Shown here piece after piece: positions 4,216 to 5,708 of a DNA stretch of 5,708 nt. The notes below the pieces were generated by a model, which made no database searches, was not told the origin of the DNA, and saw nothing but the letters and a program-made list of their open reading frames with translations. The DNA lies in the NCBI GenBank assembly GCA_002455605.1, contig DKLE01000179.1, positions 1 to 5,708 on the forward strand. The letters are read 5' to 3'. The translations under genes were made by a program, and so were the position numbers. The stretch is from Firmicutes bacterium UBA6648 (GTDB lineage: Bacteria; Bacillota; Clostridia; Peptostreptococcales; Anaerovoracaceae). Positions within the stretch are counted from its first letter, which is position 1, and each line of letters starts with the position of its first letter.

Positions 4216-5708
4216 ATGCTGACGGTAGTCGGTTATGGAAGAGTTTCCACAGATGATAATGACCAATTAAACTCTTTAAACAATCAAACCAGATTTTTCA
4301 GCGAATATATCAATAAAAATCCGGATTGGAAATTTGGAGGAATATATGCTGATGAAGGAATTACAGGAACAAATATAAAGAAAAGAGACGAATTTAAAAA
4401 AATGTTAGGAGAAGCTTTATACGGAAATGTTGATCTTATCATTACTAAAGAAGTTTCCAGATTTGCCAGAAATACCGTAGATACTTTATATTATGTGAGA
4501 TTATTAAAATCCAAAGGGGTAGGCGTAATATTCATCAACGATAACATCGATTCCAGAGATAAGGACGGAGAATTTCGATTGACTATTATGGCTTCTGTAG
4601 CACAGGAAGAAAGCAGAAAAACTTCAGAACGTGTAAAGTGGGGACAGAGGCGGCAGATGGAAAAAGGATTTGTATTCGGAAGCGGTCCTTTTGGATACCG
4701 GTGTCATAAGGGAATTCTTGAAATAAAAGAGGATGAAGCAGCCATTGTGAGAGATGTTTTCAACAGATATGTTTATGAACAAAAAGGAATCAGTGTGATA
4801 GCAAGGGAATTAAGGGATGAAAATGTCAGTGTAGGAGGGAGAATAGAAAAGTGGAGCCCCCAGGCAGTTTCGAGAATATTGTGCAATGAAAAATATGTGG
4901 GAGATTTAATTACTCAGAAGACAGTTATTGTCGACTTTTTAGAACATAAGCAGGAAAAAAATCAAGGACAGGAAAAGCAGCTATATTTTCGGGATCATCA
5001 TGAACCGATCATTAACAGAGAAACTTGGGAGCTTGCCAAGGAGGAATATTCCAAAAGATCAAAGCTGGTTAAAGAAAATTCCAAATACACCAATCGATAT
5101 TGGTGCTCAGGAAAAATTAAGTGCGGCGAATGCGGGAGCAGCTGCATAACCAGGACTTCCAGATTAAAAAACGGCAGGTGGAGAGCTTGGCAATGCAGCA
5201 GAGCTTATACATATGGAAAAACAAAAAAACAGAATGAAGGGCAAGAGAAAGGCTGTGATAATAAGATCATTAATGAGAAAATTTTAGTCTCCTGCGTACA
5301 TTTTGCCCTAAAACAGATAAAATTTTTTAAAGAGGAGATTTACAAAGAAATATGGGAAGACTTAAGCAATCTTTCTCTCTATTATGATAATGAAGAAAAA
5401 GAAAGAAAAGTAAAAAAAGAAATATCAAATGTCATTAGCAAAAAAGAACAAATCATCGATATGTATTTAGAAAAAAAGATTACTGAGGAAGAGTATGAAA
5501 GAATGAAAATCAGATATGATAAAAGCTTAAAGGAATTTCAGAAAAACTTAAAAGATATAAAGATACAAGAGAAAAGAAAAATAAAAGACAATATGAATTT
5601 AGAGTTGATTTTAAAGGAAATAAAATCCATTTTATTACAGGAGAGAACCAGCAAAGAATTATATGGTCAACTGATAGAAAGGATTATAATTTATAAAAAA
5701 CAGGATTT
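4216..5708 (+). CDS. Large serine recombinase / integrase of a mobile element (3' end outside the window)
   Basis: This site-specific recombinase cuts DNA through a serine and would integrate or excise a phage or transposon. At least 497 residues are open to the window edge. The N-terminal resolvase domain (about 3-150) has GYGRVSTD with the nucleophile Ser11 and Arg9, Gln24, ADEGITGT (45-52), SRFARN (81-86) and the long helix FRLTIMASVAQEESRKTSER (120-139). The recombinase DNA-binding domain (about 155-275) starts SGPFGYR and includes WSPQAVSRILCNEKYVGDL. A zinc ribbon has Cys303 and Cys306 (KCGEC), Cys327 and Cys347. A lysine/glutamate-rich coiled coil follows (about 385-470), containing KKITEEEYERMK. 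The end, ELYGQLIERIIIYKK, resembles the last strand of family members, so perhaps only a few tens of residues are missing. The ATG at 4216 has AAAGGGGG (4202-4209) with good spacing. All catalytic motifs are intact, so it is probably functional. The target site is not deducible. Confidence 0.95.
   Translation, partial: MLTVVGYGRVSTDDNDQLNSLNNQTRFFSEYINKNPDWKFGGIYADEGITGTNIKKRDEFKKMLGEALYGNVDLIITKEVSRFARNTVDTLYYVRLLKSKGVGVIFINDNIDSRDKDGEFRLTIMASVAQEESRKTSERVKWGQRRQMEKGFVFGSGPFGYRCHKGILEIKEDEAAIVRDVFNRYVYEQKGISVIARELRDENVSVGGRIEKWSPQAVSRILCNEKYVGDLITQKTVIVDFLEHKQEKNQGQEKQLYFRDHHEPIINRETWELAKEEYSKRSKLVKENSKYTNRYWCSGKIKCGECGSSCITRTSRLKNGRWRAWQCSRAYTYGKTKKQNEGQEKGCDNKIINEKILVSCVHFALKQIKFFKEEIYKEIWEDLSNLSLYYDNEEKERKVKKEISNVISKKEQIIDMYLEKKITEEEYERMKIRYDKSLKEFQKNLKDIKIQEKRKIKDNMNLELILKEIKSILLQERTSKELYGQLIERIIIYKKQD

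Overview
The window looks like a low-GC, Gram-positive genome, most likely a motile anaerobe of the Clostridia (Lachnospiraceae or Clostridiaceae type). The reasons are the AT-rich codon use, strong AGGAGG-like ribosome sites, sigma-A-type promoters, a clostridial-style chemoreceptor and a large serine recombinase preceded by a SHOCT-like mini-gene. This placement is inference; no taxonomic marker gene is present.

Region 1 (1-1143, + strand) is the end of a polymorphic-toxin locus. The first gene is probably the C-terminal part of a longer secreted effector: a glycine-rich remnant, a GGSK-repeat linker, then a charged helical C-terminal module. It is followed after 11 nt by a 116-codon gene in the position expected for its immunity protein.

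Region 2 (1144-1787) is gene-poor and looks like accessory debris. It has a short repeat-bearing spacer that may be an insertion-sequence remnant, a 67-codon reading frame without a convincing translation start (probably a gene tail), and then a very clear promoter (TTGACG, 18 bp, TATAAT) followed about 100 nt later by a strong intrinsic terminator. No convincing protein lies between them, so this is best read as a small RNA gene. A 75-codon gene on the opposite strand (1788-2015) converges on it, and its mRNA would run through sequence complementary to the RNA.

Region 3 (2096-3778, - strand) is an intact 560-residue transmembrane methyl-accepting chemotaxis protein: four-helix-bundle-type sensor, HAMP, then the signalling hairpin.

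Region 4 (3779-5708) begins with a divergent intergenic region holding two back-to-back promoter candidates. On the + strand these lead to a 52-residue SHOCT-like protein, then a terminator-like hairpin, then a large serine recombinase that runs off the window just before its expected end. This pair probably marks the end of an integrated mobile element extending to the right. The chemoreceptor may be host DNA flanking the element, but no attachment site could be proven.

The best candidates for something undescribed are the promoter-RNA-terminator unit with its repeated arm facing the 75-residue ORF, and the SHOCT mini-protein separated from its recombinase by an attenuator-like hairpin.
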